Source of the DNA: Planctomycetia bacterium | Lineage (GTDB): Bacteria; Planctomycetota; Planctomycetia; Gemmatales; Gemmataceae | Direction of reading: 5' to 3' | Assembly (NCBI GenBank): GCA_005773755.1 | Contig: SXHE01000399.1 | Coordinates: forward strand, 1 to 6,689 | DNA length: 6,689 nt | Part shown: positions 1 through 6,689 of the stretch, piece by piece | Layout of the letters: each line of letters begins with the position of its first letter | Position numbering within the stretch: position 1 is the first letter of the stretch | Position numbers and translations under genes: made by a program | The notes under the pieces: generated by a model | Seen by the model: the letters and a program-made list of their open reading frames with translations, nothing else | What the model was told of the DNA's origin: nothing | The model's database searches: none

Positions 1-19
1 CTCGCGGCTAAGGAAGAGA

Positions 20-991
20 CTACTCAGGGTTGATGGGATACCGTTGCAGGAACTCCCACACGCGCATGATGGCGAGTTCGCCGGCGTCTTCCAAGAGGTA
101 GTGTCCGCAGTCGGGCCAGGTGTGGGCCTCCGCGTGCGGGAAGTGCCGCTTCCACTCCTCGAAGAAGTGCCGGTCGAACACGAAGTCCTTCATCCCCCAC
201 AAGAGCAGCGTCGGCGTGGCGCGGAACTTGGCGAGTGACGCCGCGGTGTCACTCACGATGTCGTAGCCCTCGTCGGCCGGCTTCAGCGGAATCGTCTGCA
301 CGAACTTGAGCACCGCGACCCGGTGCGCCGGTGTGTCGTAGGGGGCGAGGTACGCGGCCCGCACGTCGGGCGGCAGCGGCTTGCGCGTCGCGCACCACTT
401 CGCCGCCTTCTTGCAGAACCAGTTGTGCTTCGTGATGAACCACGCGCCGAGGGCCGTGTTGCGGCCCCACCACAGCGACCGCGGCAGTTTCTTCGATGCG
501 GGTAGCGGGAACGCGCCGGTGTTGCTCGCGACGATCCGCTTCACGCGGTCCGGGTGCCGCGCGGCGAACCCCATTCCGATCATGCCGCCCCAGTCGTGCA
601 GCACCAGCGTCAGGTCTTTGGTCAGCCCGCGTTCTTCGAGCAGCCATTCCAGGTCGTCGATGCGGCTCTTTAGCGAGTAGTCGTACTGGCCCAGCGGCGG
701 CTTGTCTGAGAGGCCGCAGCCGATGTGATCGGGGACGATGCACCGGTACGACTCGCGCAGCGACAGCACCAGGTTGCGGTAGTAGAAGCTCCACGTCGGG
801 TTGCCGTGCAGCATCACCACCGTCTCGCCGCGGCCCTCGTCGAGGTGACTCATGCGCAGCCCGCGCCGCACCGCGATCCGCGGCTTGAACGGGTACAGGT
901 CCGGAGCCGGGTTGGGAAACGGTGGGGCGTCTTCGTCGGACGGCAAGCGGTTGGTGCGCAGCGGCGGGGGCGAATCGGGGGTGTTGCTCAT
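20..991 (-). CDS. oleB: OleB, beta-lactone decarboxylase (alpha/beta hydrolase, haloalkane dehalogenase-like)
   Basis: 323-residue alpha/beta hydrolase of the haloalkane dehalogenase-like group. In the Ole pathway OleB removes CO2 from the beta-lactone made by OleC and yields a cis-olefin; it works in a complex with OleC and OleD. Visible features: oxyanion/halide-type motif HGNPTWSFYYR at 62-72, PDHIGCGLSDKP at 87-98, nucleophile elbow LHDWGG with Asp133, candidate acid Asp269 in GMKDFVFD, and catalytic His297 in CGHYLLED. The cap domain covers roughly 155-240. Residues 1-37 are an unusual tail with 12 prolines before the conserved YPFKP start of the fold. ATG 991 is the only start compatible with that fold, and it sits 10 bp after the oleA stop, so the two are surely cotranscribed; no Shine-Dalgarno sequence is evident in the gap. 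On sequence alone haloalkane dehalogenase is an alternative, but position directly after oleA makes OleB much more likely. Ends in TAG. Confidence 0.9.
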   Translation of the reverse strand: MSNTPDSPPPLRTNRLPSDEDAPPFPNPAPDLYPFKPRIAVRRGLRMSHLDEGRGETVVMLHGNPTWSFYYRNLVLSLRESYRCIVPDHIGCGLSDKPPLGQYDYSLKSRIDDLEWLLEERGLTKDLTLVLHDWGGMIGMGFAARHPDRVKRIVASNTGAFPLPASKKLPRSLWWGRNTALGAWFITKHNWFCKKAAKWCATRKPLPPDVRAAYLAPYDTPAHRVAVLKFVQTIPLKPADEGYDIVSDTAASLAKFRATPTLLLWGMKDFVFDRHFFEEWKRHFPHAEAHTWPDCGHYLLEDAGELAIMRVWEFLQRYPINPE

Positions 992-1001
992 GGAGATCGT
1001 G

Positions 1002-2150
1002 TTACCACTCCAGGCCGAGCATGAGGCAGTTCAGGCCGCTGCCGATGCCGAGGAAGCCGACGCGGTCGCCGGCCTTGAGGAACTCGCGCTCCTCCGCGAT
1101 GGCCGCGGTGATCGGCAGCGACACGGTGCCGATGTTGCCCAGGTACTCGAACGTGCTGAAGTCCTTCTCCGGCGGCACGCCGATGGCCCTGAGTACCGCC
1201 TCGCGGTGGCCCGCGCCGACCTGATGGCAGATCAGCTTGTCGAACTGGTCGCCGCGCCAGCCGAACTTGGTGAGGAAGCTCTGCCACGTGCGCTTGCCCA
1301 GTTCGACGCCGTACTTGAGCACCTCGCCGGCGTGCGTCTCCATGAACGGGACCATCACGTGGCGCATGCCGAGTTCGACGCTCTTGTGGACCAGCGCGCC
1401 CGCGCCCTCGACCCCGCGCTGCACGAGGGCCGCCGCGCCCGAGCCGAACACGCGCCCCGCCGCGGCCGGCAACACGGACTGAAGCCCCCAGCGGCACAGC
1501 GAGTTGTGTTGCGGGGCGTTCTGGGTCACACCGCCGAGCAACTTCCGCCGCTTCTCGCGCGACAGCTCCTCGCTCACGACCAGCACCGCGACCGCGCCGG
1601 ACCCGCCGGTCAGCGTCGCCACGCTCTCTCGGAACAGCTCGACCGACTTGGTCCGCACCATCTGGTCGATCATGTTCTCGTTGATCTCGCGGGCCGTCTC
1701 CGCGGACACCACCAGCCCGGCCTTCGCTTGCCCCAGCTCGATCTTGTTCGCGATCTCGACGATCCCGTTGAGCACGCCGAGGCAGGCGTTCGACAGGTCG
1801 AAGATGCTGGCGTCCGGGTTGAGCTTCAACTCGTTGGCGACGGCGCACGCGGTGGCCGGCTCGAACTGCTCGCGGCACACGCCGGCATAGATGAGTACGT
1901 CGATCTCGTCGGCAGAGATGTCGGCCGCGGCGAGCGCCTTCTTCGCGGCGGCGGCGGCCCCCAGCGAGATCGGGTAGTTCGGCTCCCACCAGCGGCGCTC
2001 GGTGATGCCCGTGAGCAGTTCCAGTTGCCCCGGGGCCATCTTCAGAGCCTGATAGATGGGCGCGAGCCGCGACTCCAGTTCCGCCGTGGAGACTACCACC
2101 GGCGGAAGCTCGTAGCCGATCGCTTCGAGGTGAACGCGGTTGTATTTCAT
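1002..2150 (-). CDS. oleA: OleA, head-to-head acyl condensing enzyme (thiolase superfamily)
   Basis: 382-residue thiolase-fold enzyme, likely to be labelled 3-oxoacyl-ACP synthase III by automatic annotation. OleA performs a non-decarboxylative Claisen condensation of two fatty acyl-CoAs to a 2-alkyl-3-ketoacid, the first step of bacterial long-chain olefin synthesis. Residues that line up with the Xanthomonas OleA active site as I recall it: Cys123 in SNACLG, Glu97 in REQFEPAT (the base that separates OleA from FabH), His309 in ICHQVG and Asn339 in LGNIG. The C-terminus GIGSGLNCLMLGLEW is a close match to the family end. I chose ATG 2150 because MKYNRVHLEAIGY matches the family start; an upstream TTG at 2216 would add 22 residues with no family resemblance. 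A GGAG lies 13 nt before the ATG, which is a long spacing. It is about 40 residues longer than typical OleA because of a Gly/Ala-rich segment at about 223-262. It begins 69 bp after the PUFA synthase gene and ends 10 bp before oleB. Confidence 0.93.
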   Translation of the reverse strand: MKYNRVHLEAIGYELPPVVVSTAELESRLAPIYQALKMAPGQLELLTGITERRWWEPNYPISLGAAAAAKKALAAADISADEIDVLIYAGVCREQFEPATACAVANELKLNPDASIFDLSNACLGVLNGIVEIANKIELGQAKAGLVVSAETAREINENMIDQMVRTKSVELFRESVATLTGGSGAVAVLVVSEELSREKRRKLLGGVTQNAPQHNSLCRWGLQSVLPAAAGRVFGSGAAALVQRGVEGAGALVHKSVELGMRHVMVPFMETHAGEVLKYGVELGKRTWQSFLTKFGWRGDQFDKLICHQVGAGHREAVLRAIGVPPEKDFSTFEYLGNIGTVSLPITAAIAEEREFLKAGDRVGFLGIGSGLNCLMLGLEW

Positions 2151-2219
2151 AAGTGGTCCGCCACTCCGTGGCGGTGCATCGTGCCCGGAACGATTGGGGC
2201 GAGCGGCGAGTCGCAAGCG

Positions 2220-5200
2220 CTACTCTAGGGAGAAGTCGGTCATCTGGTAGATGACGCGGCCGTCCACCGTGAGGAACCCGTTGGCTTTCAGCCGCCGGGT
2301 CGCGTCGTCGGCGGCCGTCACCTCCAGCACCACGATCACCTCGCGGTCTTTCGGCAGCACCTGCCCGCGGTACACCCACGAGTGTAGCTCGTTCCGGGCC
2401 ACCGTGTGCCACGGTTTCGCCGGTTCGCCCCAGCGCCGCCACGCCGCGTACTTCAGCAGTTGCAAGAACGACTCCAGGCCGAGCGAACCGGGCCACACCG
2501 GGTCTTGGTAGAAGTGGGCCTTGAAGAACCAGAACTCCGGGTCCACATCGATGCTGCCGACGACGAGGCCCAGTCCCTTCGCGCCGCCGTCGGAAACGTA
2601 GGCGGTGACGCGATCCACCATCCGAAGCATCGGCGCGGGGAACGGCGCGTCGTGCGGCAACGTATCGCTCCGCGCGCGGGCCACTTCCGCGTCGGTCGGC
2701 CACGGCACCTTCGCCTCGCGAATGCCGATCTGGTTCGCCAGCGCCGGCTTCGTGAAGAACCCGAAGTACGTCGTCCCCTTGTACACGTCGCCGCGCGCGT
2801 CCTTCACCAGCATGTCGTAGTGCTGGATAATCATCCCCGCGGAGTTCGACACGCTGGTCATCTTCACCGTGGTCGAGAGCGTGCCGCTGTCCGGCGTGAC
2901 CGCGCGGAACTGCGTGCCCTTGCCGCCGAGGTTGCGGAAGCTCAGGTCCTCCGCGCTGGTGAGCGCCGACCCGCAGTACGCGGCCAGCCAGCCGCACGGC
3001 TGAAGGGCTATCTCCAACAGGACGGAGAACGGCATGTTCTCGCACCGGTTCGCGCCGAAGTACCACGCATCCGGCGGCACCGCGTAATCGGCGGTACACG
3101 CGGCCCCGGCCTTCAGCACGAACGGCTCGCCGGTCACGGCGGTGACGCAATCGAGGAATTGGTACGGCGGCCCCGGCAGCCGCGCGATCACGCGCCCGCT
3201 ATCGAATACCGTGTACGGCGCGCCGAAGGCTTCGGACGGCTTGCCGTTCGAGTACGCCATGATCTTGGCGGAATCGTACAGCACGGGCGAGCGGGGGGCA
3301 TCAGCCCCCTGCGCTTCCGAGCTGGGAGCGTGTGATTCGTCACGCAAAGGGGGCTGCCGCCCCCCGCTCAGCCAAGTTGCTTCCAGCCTCTCGCGCGTCA
3401 GCCCGCTCATGCGCAGGCTCATGTTGGTGATCTCGACGATGGGCTTGCCGTCGGCGTACATCAGCGCGTCGGCGATGCAGAACGGGGCCGGGCCGTAGCC
3501 CAGTTCCTTCACCGTCACCTCGTAGGTCACGGTCGTCGTCGTCGCGACCACCTGCCCGCGACACTTGAGCCGGCTGTTCACGCCCGGCACCGGCTCGTGA
3601 ACGACCTCGTCCGCTTCGCCCACCCAGCCCATGCGCATGAGCAGCACGCGCAGCGTGTGCAGGCAGCACTCGTACATGAGCGTGCCGGGCATCACCTGAT
3701 CGTCGACGAAGTGGCACGTCAGGAACCAGTCGTCGGGGTGAATGTCGAACTCGGCGCGAACGAACCCGGTGCCGAACCGCCCGCCGTTGGGGTCGATGAG
3801 CGGAACCCGATCCACCAGTCGCAGCATCCCGCCGGGGATGGTCGCCGGCTTGCGCACGCTCGCCCGCGCGAAGTTCAGCCCGAACGCTGTAACGAGGTCG
3901 CCGGCACGGAGCGCGTCCACCTGCTTCGCGGTCAGCGCGCAGACCGCTTGCGGCACCAGGTCGCGCCAGTCCGCGGGCATCTTGCCGGGCAGTCGCTGCT
4001 TGTCGAGCGTGGTCTGTACGATGCCCTGACCGGCCGCGAGCGCCGCTTCCGTGAAGAACCCGGCCACGCCGCTGCGCATCGTGATGAGCGGTTCGCCGTT
4101 CACCGTGCCGTCGAACCAGAAGTGGAACAGCCACGCGCCGGCCATATGCACGAACTTGTCGATGTGGATGTCGTAGACGATGGTCTCGCCGACGCGCGGC
4201 AGTCCGCGGTGAAAGGAAACGACCGCGTCGAGCAATCGGTACACCGCGAGGCCGCGGGTCTTGAAGTCAATGCCCAGGTAGCCGGACAGGAACAGGTCCG
4301 CTTGCCCGGCCTCAACACACACCGCCGTTGGAATGCGGTTCACCTGCAAGTACCAGCGATCCGCGTGAACCGTGTGCTCGGTCACGACGCGCCCCGTCGT
4401 CATCGACTTCGGCTCGCCCTCGATGAGCGTGATGCGGTCCACAAGTTGAAGCGGGCCGTCCGGCAGGCGCACGCGCGTGGGGAACGTGTCCACCTCGGCG
4501 AACATCGGCCCCAGCGCGTCGGCCACCTTCCCCGCGGCGAACGCGCAACACTGCTCGTAGGTGAGAGCGCGCGGAACCGAAGCCGCTCGCGGCTTCGCAA
4601 TGGGCGCGACTCGCGAAGCCGCGAGCGGCTCGGCGTTCGTCCACGCTTCCAGCAGCGCCGTCTGGAACCGGAGCACGCCGGCGGCGGCGTCCATGATCTT
4701 GCCGTTGACGCGCAGGAACGTCTCCTGCGCCTGCATGTTCAGCACCTGCACGTTCGCCGCGGCCTCGATCAGCGGCGCGACCGCGACCGAGTGTGACAAC
4801 CCGGTGGCACTAACGACGACGTGCGGCGCGACGGTCTCGATGGCGGCCGGCGAGCAGGGGGCGTCAGCCCCCCGAGGCGACACAACAGGCTCGACCGGCG
4901 GCGCTTCGCGCACGACGGGCTTCATCCCCACGGGGATCGCGACCTCGTTCCGCTTCACCGCGTCCGGTTCGCGGTGCGCCACGCAGCGCGATTCGCCGCC
5001 GTACAGGGCCGCGAGATCGACCGGCAGCCGCTCGGCCGCGAGGTGCGCGACCAGCCGCAGCACTTGCGAACCCGCGTCCTGCTTCGCCGCGTGCGCGGCG
5101 CGGGCCAGGTGCGGGCGGTCGCCCAGAATCGCGCCGATCATGCGCGAGCACGAGTTCCCCGGCCCGACTTCCACGAACGCGCGCACGCCGTCGCGATAGG

Positions 5201-6689
5201 CCGCTTCGATCACGCGCGGCACGTCAATCGACCCGACCAGCCCGGCCGTGATGGAGTCGGCGCACACCTTCTCCGTGGGCTTGTAGCTCTTCCCCCACGC
5301 GCCGCTGTAGATCGTGACACCAGCGGGCGGCGACACGGGCAGCGTGTGCAGTTCGTGGTACGGCCCCTCCACCGGCTTGCCGGCCTCGCAGTGCGCGAGC
5401 GTCACGCCTTCGAGCAGGTGAACGGGTTTGTTGACAGCCGCGGCCAGTTGAAGCACGTCCGCGCGGCGTCCGCCGATGACGCACTCGGTCGGCGTGTTCA
5501 CGATGAGCAGGTGCGCGAGCAGCCCCGGCCGCAGCGCGGCAGCGATGTCGTCCGGCAGCGCGGCCACGATCCCGCTGACCCAATCCACCGCTTCGCCGTA
5601 GAACGCGCGGGCCGCGTTGTACGGCGGGGCGAGGTCCGACGCGAACAGCGTCGAGCGCTCCATGCGGGCGTACATCTCGTCGCGCGACGTCCACACCCGC
5701 ACACCGAACAGCCCGGCCGATTCGCCCAGACTCAGGCCGACCATCGCGTCGCACCGCACGCCGAGCAACGTCGCGATGTCACTCACGAGCGCGCCGGTCG
5801 TCACCTGCCCGAACATCAGGTCGCGGGCGGTGGCGTCCGCGGTGCGGTTCGACCAGAAGAACTGAGGAGCGAACTGGTCGCGCAGCCGCGCGCTTTCGGT
5901 GTGCTGCCGGCGCAGCACTTCGGGCCAGAGCGCGGACAGGTCGCGGCCCATGCCGTCGAACTGGTTGCCGGAACCGGGGAACACGAACGCGACCTTCGCC
6001 CGCGGGCCGAGCGGCGTCGGGGCGAAGAACACCCGGTCCCGCAGGGCCGGCTTCGCACTGGCGGCGAACGGAGCTTCAGGCGCGGCGCGGAGCGACTCCG
6101 CCACGAACGCCAGTTGTTCCAGCAGCTCGTCCGCCGAGCGCGCAACGCACGACACCGCGAGCTTGCGGGCCGTGTCCGGTGGTGTGGCGCGGAACCACGC
6201 CCGCGCCAGCGCCTCGACGTTGCGCCCGCGGAACCCGGCCGCGAGCGAGTACAGTTCCTTGACCCGCGCGAGCAGTTCGGGCACGCGGTTGCCGTCTAGC
6301 ACGAACGCGGCCTCGGTTCGCGCGCCCAGCGGTTGAGCGAGTTCGACGGCGCGCGGCCGCGTCGCGGGTTCTTCCAGCACGAACGCGAAGTGCGAGCCGT
6401 CCGCGCCGTGCGCGCTCACGGTCGCGCGGCGCGGGCCGTCCGCACGGTTGTGCAGCCAGTAGTGCGGGGCGTCGCCGGGCAACATCTCCTGATACAGCGC
6501 GAGACAGGCCTTGAGTAGCGACACCGCGCCGGACACGAACCCGGTGTTCCCGACATCGGGGGCCGCGTCGAAGGGCGTCGCGGGTTCGTCGGTGCCCGCG
6601 TCCCGCGCCGCGCGGCGGAGCGCCTCTTCGTCAGCCGATGCGACGCCGACGCCTCGGATCACGGCGTACACGCGGTCGCCGTCGCGCTC
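2220..6689 (-). CDS. pfaC: PUFA synthase subunit, PfaC/Pfa3-like (CLF-AT-DH-DH), 5'-partial
   Basis: Multidomain type I PUFA/polyketide synthase subunit that would extend and dehydrate acyl chains on partner ACPs in the cytoplasm. The frame stays open through the right edge (six codons before the GTG at 6671), so the N-terminus, probably KS plus most of the CLF, is missing. Residues here count from 6671. Residues 1-105 are the end of a KS-fold domain; the usual GHT reads GNT (Asn42), as expected for a chain length factor. AT, about 225-545: FPGSG, GLSLGE with nucleophile Ser314, His427 in AHC, and Arg339 where malonyl transferases carry Arg. DH1, about 703-1090, and DH2, about 1130-1483, are double hot-dogs. 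The second half of each has the FabA/FabZ HFxxDxVxPG motif (His987/Glu1001; His1386/Glu1400); the first halves have Asn instead of His. MPFSVLLEIALQPCGWLAAY is a PfaC DH2 signature. The AT fused between CLF and DH resembles myxobacterial Pfa3 rather than the separate PfaB of Shewanella, but no C-terminal acyltransferase follows DH2. Ends in TAG. Family call is firm; the fatty acid product is not visible. Confidence 0.9.
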   Translation of the reverse strand, partial: ERDGDRVYAVIRGVGVASADEEALRRAARDAGTDEPATPFDAAPDVGNTGFVSGAVSLLKACLALYQEMLPGDAPHYWLHNRADGPRRATVSAHGADGSHFAFVLEEPATRPRAVELAQPLGARTEAAFVLDGNRVPELLARVKELYSLAAGFRGRNVEALARAWFRATPPDTARKLAVSCVARSADELLEQLAFVAESLRAAPEAPFAASAKPALRDRVFFAPTPLGPRAKVAFVFPGSGNQFDGMGRDLSALWPEVLRRQHTESARLRDQFAPQFFWSNRTADATARDLMFGQVTTGALVSDIATLLGVRCDAMVGLSLGESAGLFGVRVWTSRDEMYARMERSTLFASDLAPPYNAARAFYGEAVDWVSGIVAALPDDIAAALRPGLLAHLLIVNTPTECVIGGRRADVLQLAAAVNKPVHLLEGVTLAHCEAGKPVEGPYHELHTLPVSPPAGVTIYSGAWGKSYKPTEKVCADSITAGLVGSIDVPRVIEAAYRDGVRAFVEVGPGNSCSRMIGAILGDRPHLARAAHAAKQDAGSQVLRLVAHLAAERLPVDLAALYGGESRCVAHREPDAVKRNEVAIPVGMKPVVREAPPVEPVVSPRGADAPCSPAAIETVAPHVVVSATGLSHSVAVAPLIEAAANVQVLNMQAQETFLRVNGKIMDAAAGVLRFQTALLEAWTNAEPLAASRVAPIAKPRAASVPRALTYEQCCAFAAGKVADALGPMFAEVDTFPTRVRLPDGPLQLVDRITLIEGEPKSMTTGRVVTEHTVHADRWYLQVNRIPTAVCVEAGQADLFLSGYLGIDFKTRGLAVYRLLDAVVSFHRGLPRVGETIVYDIHIDKFVHMAGAWLFHFWFDGTVNGEPLITMRSGVAGFFTEAALAAGQGIVQTTLDKQRLPGKMPADWRDLVPQAVCALTAKQVDALRAGDLVTAFGLNFARASVRKPATIPGGMLRLVDRVPLIDPNGGRFGTGFVRAEFDIHPDDWFLTCHFVDDQVMPGTLMYECCLHTLRVLLMRMGWVGEADEVVHEPVPGVNSRLKCRGQVVATTTTVTYEVTVKELGYGPAPFCIADALMYADGKPIVEITNMSLRMSGLTRERLEATWLSGGRQPPLRDESHAPSSEAQGADAPRSPVLYDSAKIMAYSNGKPSEAFGAPYTVFDSGRVIARLPGPPYQFLDCVTAVTGEPFVLKAGAACTADYAVPPDAWYFGANRCENMPFSVLLEIALQPCGWLAAYCGSALTSAEDLSFRNLGGKGTQFRAVTPDSGTLSTTVKMTSVSNSAGMIIQHYDMLVKDARGDVYKGTTYFGFFTKPALANQIGIREAKVPWPTDAEVARARSDTLPHDAPFPAPMLRMVDRVTAYVSDGGAKGLGLVVGSIDVDPEFWFFKAHFYQDPVWPGSLGLESFLQLLKYAAWRRWGEPAKPWHTVARNELHSWVYRGQVLPKDREVIVVLEVTAADDATRRLKANGFLTVDGRVIYQMTDFSLE
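3289..3369. repeat. 81-bp inverted repeat of two palindromic arms inside the DH1-DH2 linker
   Basis: The left arm, 3289-3313, begins GAGCGGGGGGC and continues CAGCCCCCT then GCG. The right arm, 3343-3369, is its reverse complement apart from two internal substitutions and two extra T. Each arm is itself palindromic (a G-run, a short spacer, a C-run), and the 29-bp centre is unrelated. It is translated as about residues 1101-1128 of the synthase, exactly between DH1 and DH2, with no stop in frame. The structure resembles REP/BIME or miniature inverted-repeat elements; mobility is an inference. A third copy of the arm lies at 4852. Confidence 0.75.
4581..4630. repeat. Perfect 18-bp inverted repeat with 14-nt loop just before DH1
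   Basis: AGCCGCTCGCGGCTTCGC at 4581-4598 is the exact reverse complement of 4613-4630, with loop 4599-4612. Each arm also contains the smaller palindrome AGCCGCTCGCGGCT. It is translated as about residues 681-698 (EPLAASR ... AKPRAAS) at the end of the AT-DH1 linker, immediately before the conserved start of DH1. Its sequence differs from the G-run/C-run family, so it is a second repeat type. Confidence 0.75.
4852..4875. repeat. Single copy of the G-run/C-run palindromic arm in the AT-DH1 linker
   Basis: GAGCAGGGGGC followed by GTCAGCCCCCCGA matches the left arm of the 3289-3369 element at nearly every position and has the same orientation. It also uses the same reading frame: both copies encode the peptide GADAPxSP (residues 601-608 and 1122-1129). 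It falls in the low-complexity Pro/Val/Ala linker after the acyltransferase. No inverted partner is visible nearby, so it may be a solo arm. Confidence 0.65.

Noticed and set aside
20..991. Reading the hydrolase as a haloalkane dehalogenase
   Set aside because: The active-site Asp and the HGNPTW motif are shared with OleB, and the gene directly follows oleA, so OleB is the better call.
2152..2165. Small hairpin AGTGG-TCCG-CCACT just upstream of the oleA start
   Set aside because: Five-bp stem in GC-rich DNA is easily due to chance; no T-run for a terminator and no recognisable promoter or operator in the 69-bp gap.
2151..2216. Upstream TTG start extending OleA by 22 residues
   Set aside because: The extension has no similarity to OleA N-termini, while ATG 2150 begins exactly at the conserved start.
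852..2228. Long plus-strand open frame (458 codons) opposite oleA
   Set aside because: It is rich in Arg/Ala/His/Leu with no family resemblance, and it is antisense to a well-supported gene. Long antisense frames are expected in DNA this GC-rich.
988..3150. 720-codon minus-strand frame running across oleA and the end of pfaC
   Set aside because: Out of frame with both genes and composed of Arg/Gly/Ala-rich sequence; the conserved motifs are all in the other frames.
4821..6299. 492-codon plus-strand frame opposite the acyltransferase region
   Set aside because: Same Arg-rich shadow composition, and opposite a domain with clear catalytic motifs.
6671..6689. GTG at 6671 as the true start of the synthase gene
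   Set aside because: The frame is open to the window edge, the upstream codons (ERDGDR) continue a typical KS sequence, and translation from here would begin in the middle of a KS-fold domain.

Overview
The window is GC-rich, and the three real genes all lie on the minus strand, so transcription runs from right to left. Gene content, long in-frame megasynthase linkers and G/C-rich palindromes suggest a Planctomycetota genome, probably a Gemmata relative. That placement is an inference from family resemblance and style; there is no rRNA or other marker gene here.

Layout in the order of transcription: (1) 6689-2220 is the C-terminal ~1490 residues of a giant polyunsaturated fatty acid (PUFA) synthase subunit of the PfaC/Pfa3 type. 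It is cut by the right edge. The visible domains are the end of a ketosynthase-like chain length factor, an acyltransferase, and two FabA-like dehydratases built from four hot-dog folds. (2) After a 69-bp gap, 2150-1002 encodes OleA, the thiolase-fold enzyme that condenses two acyl chains head to head. (3) After 10 bp, 991-20 encodes OleB, the alpha/beta hydrolase that decarboxylates the beta-lactone intermediate to a cis-olefin. The remaining 19 bases at the left edge hold no recognisable feature. OleC and OleD, the other two enzymes of this pathway, would be expected just beyond the left edge.

Taken together, the window joins the end of a PUFA synthase locus to the start of a long-chain olefin (Ole) locus, with tight co-directional spacing. 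The simplest reading is a single biosynthetic unit in which the Pfa complex makes polyunsaturated acyl chains and OleA/B (with C/D) joins two of them into a very long polyunsaturated hydrocarbon, comparable to the C31 polyene of Shewanella.

The main feature not explained by the genes is a set of G/C-rich palindromic repeats inside the megasynthase gene. All of them fall in the two interdomain linkers and all are translated in frame, so they look like small repeat insertions tolerated at domain boundaries.
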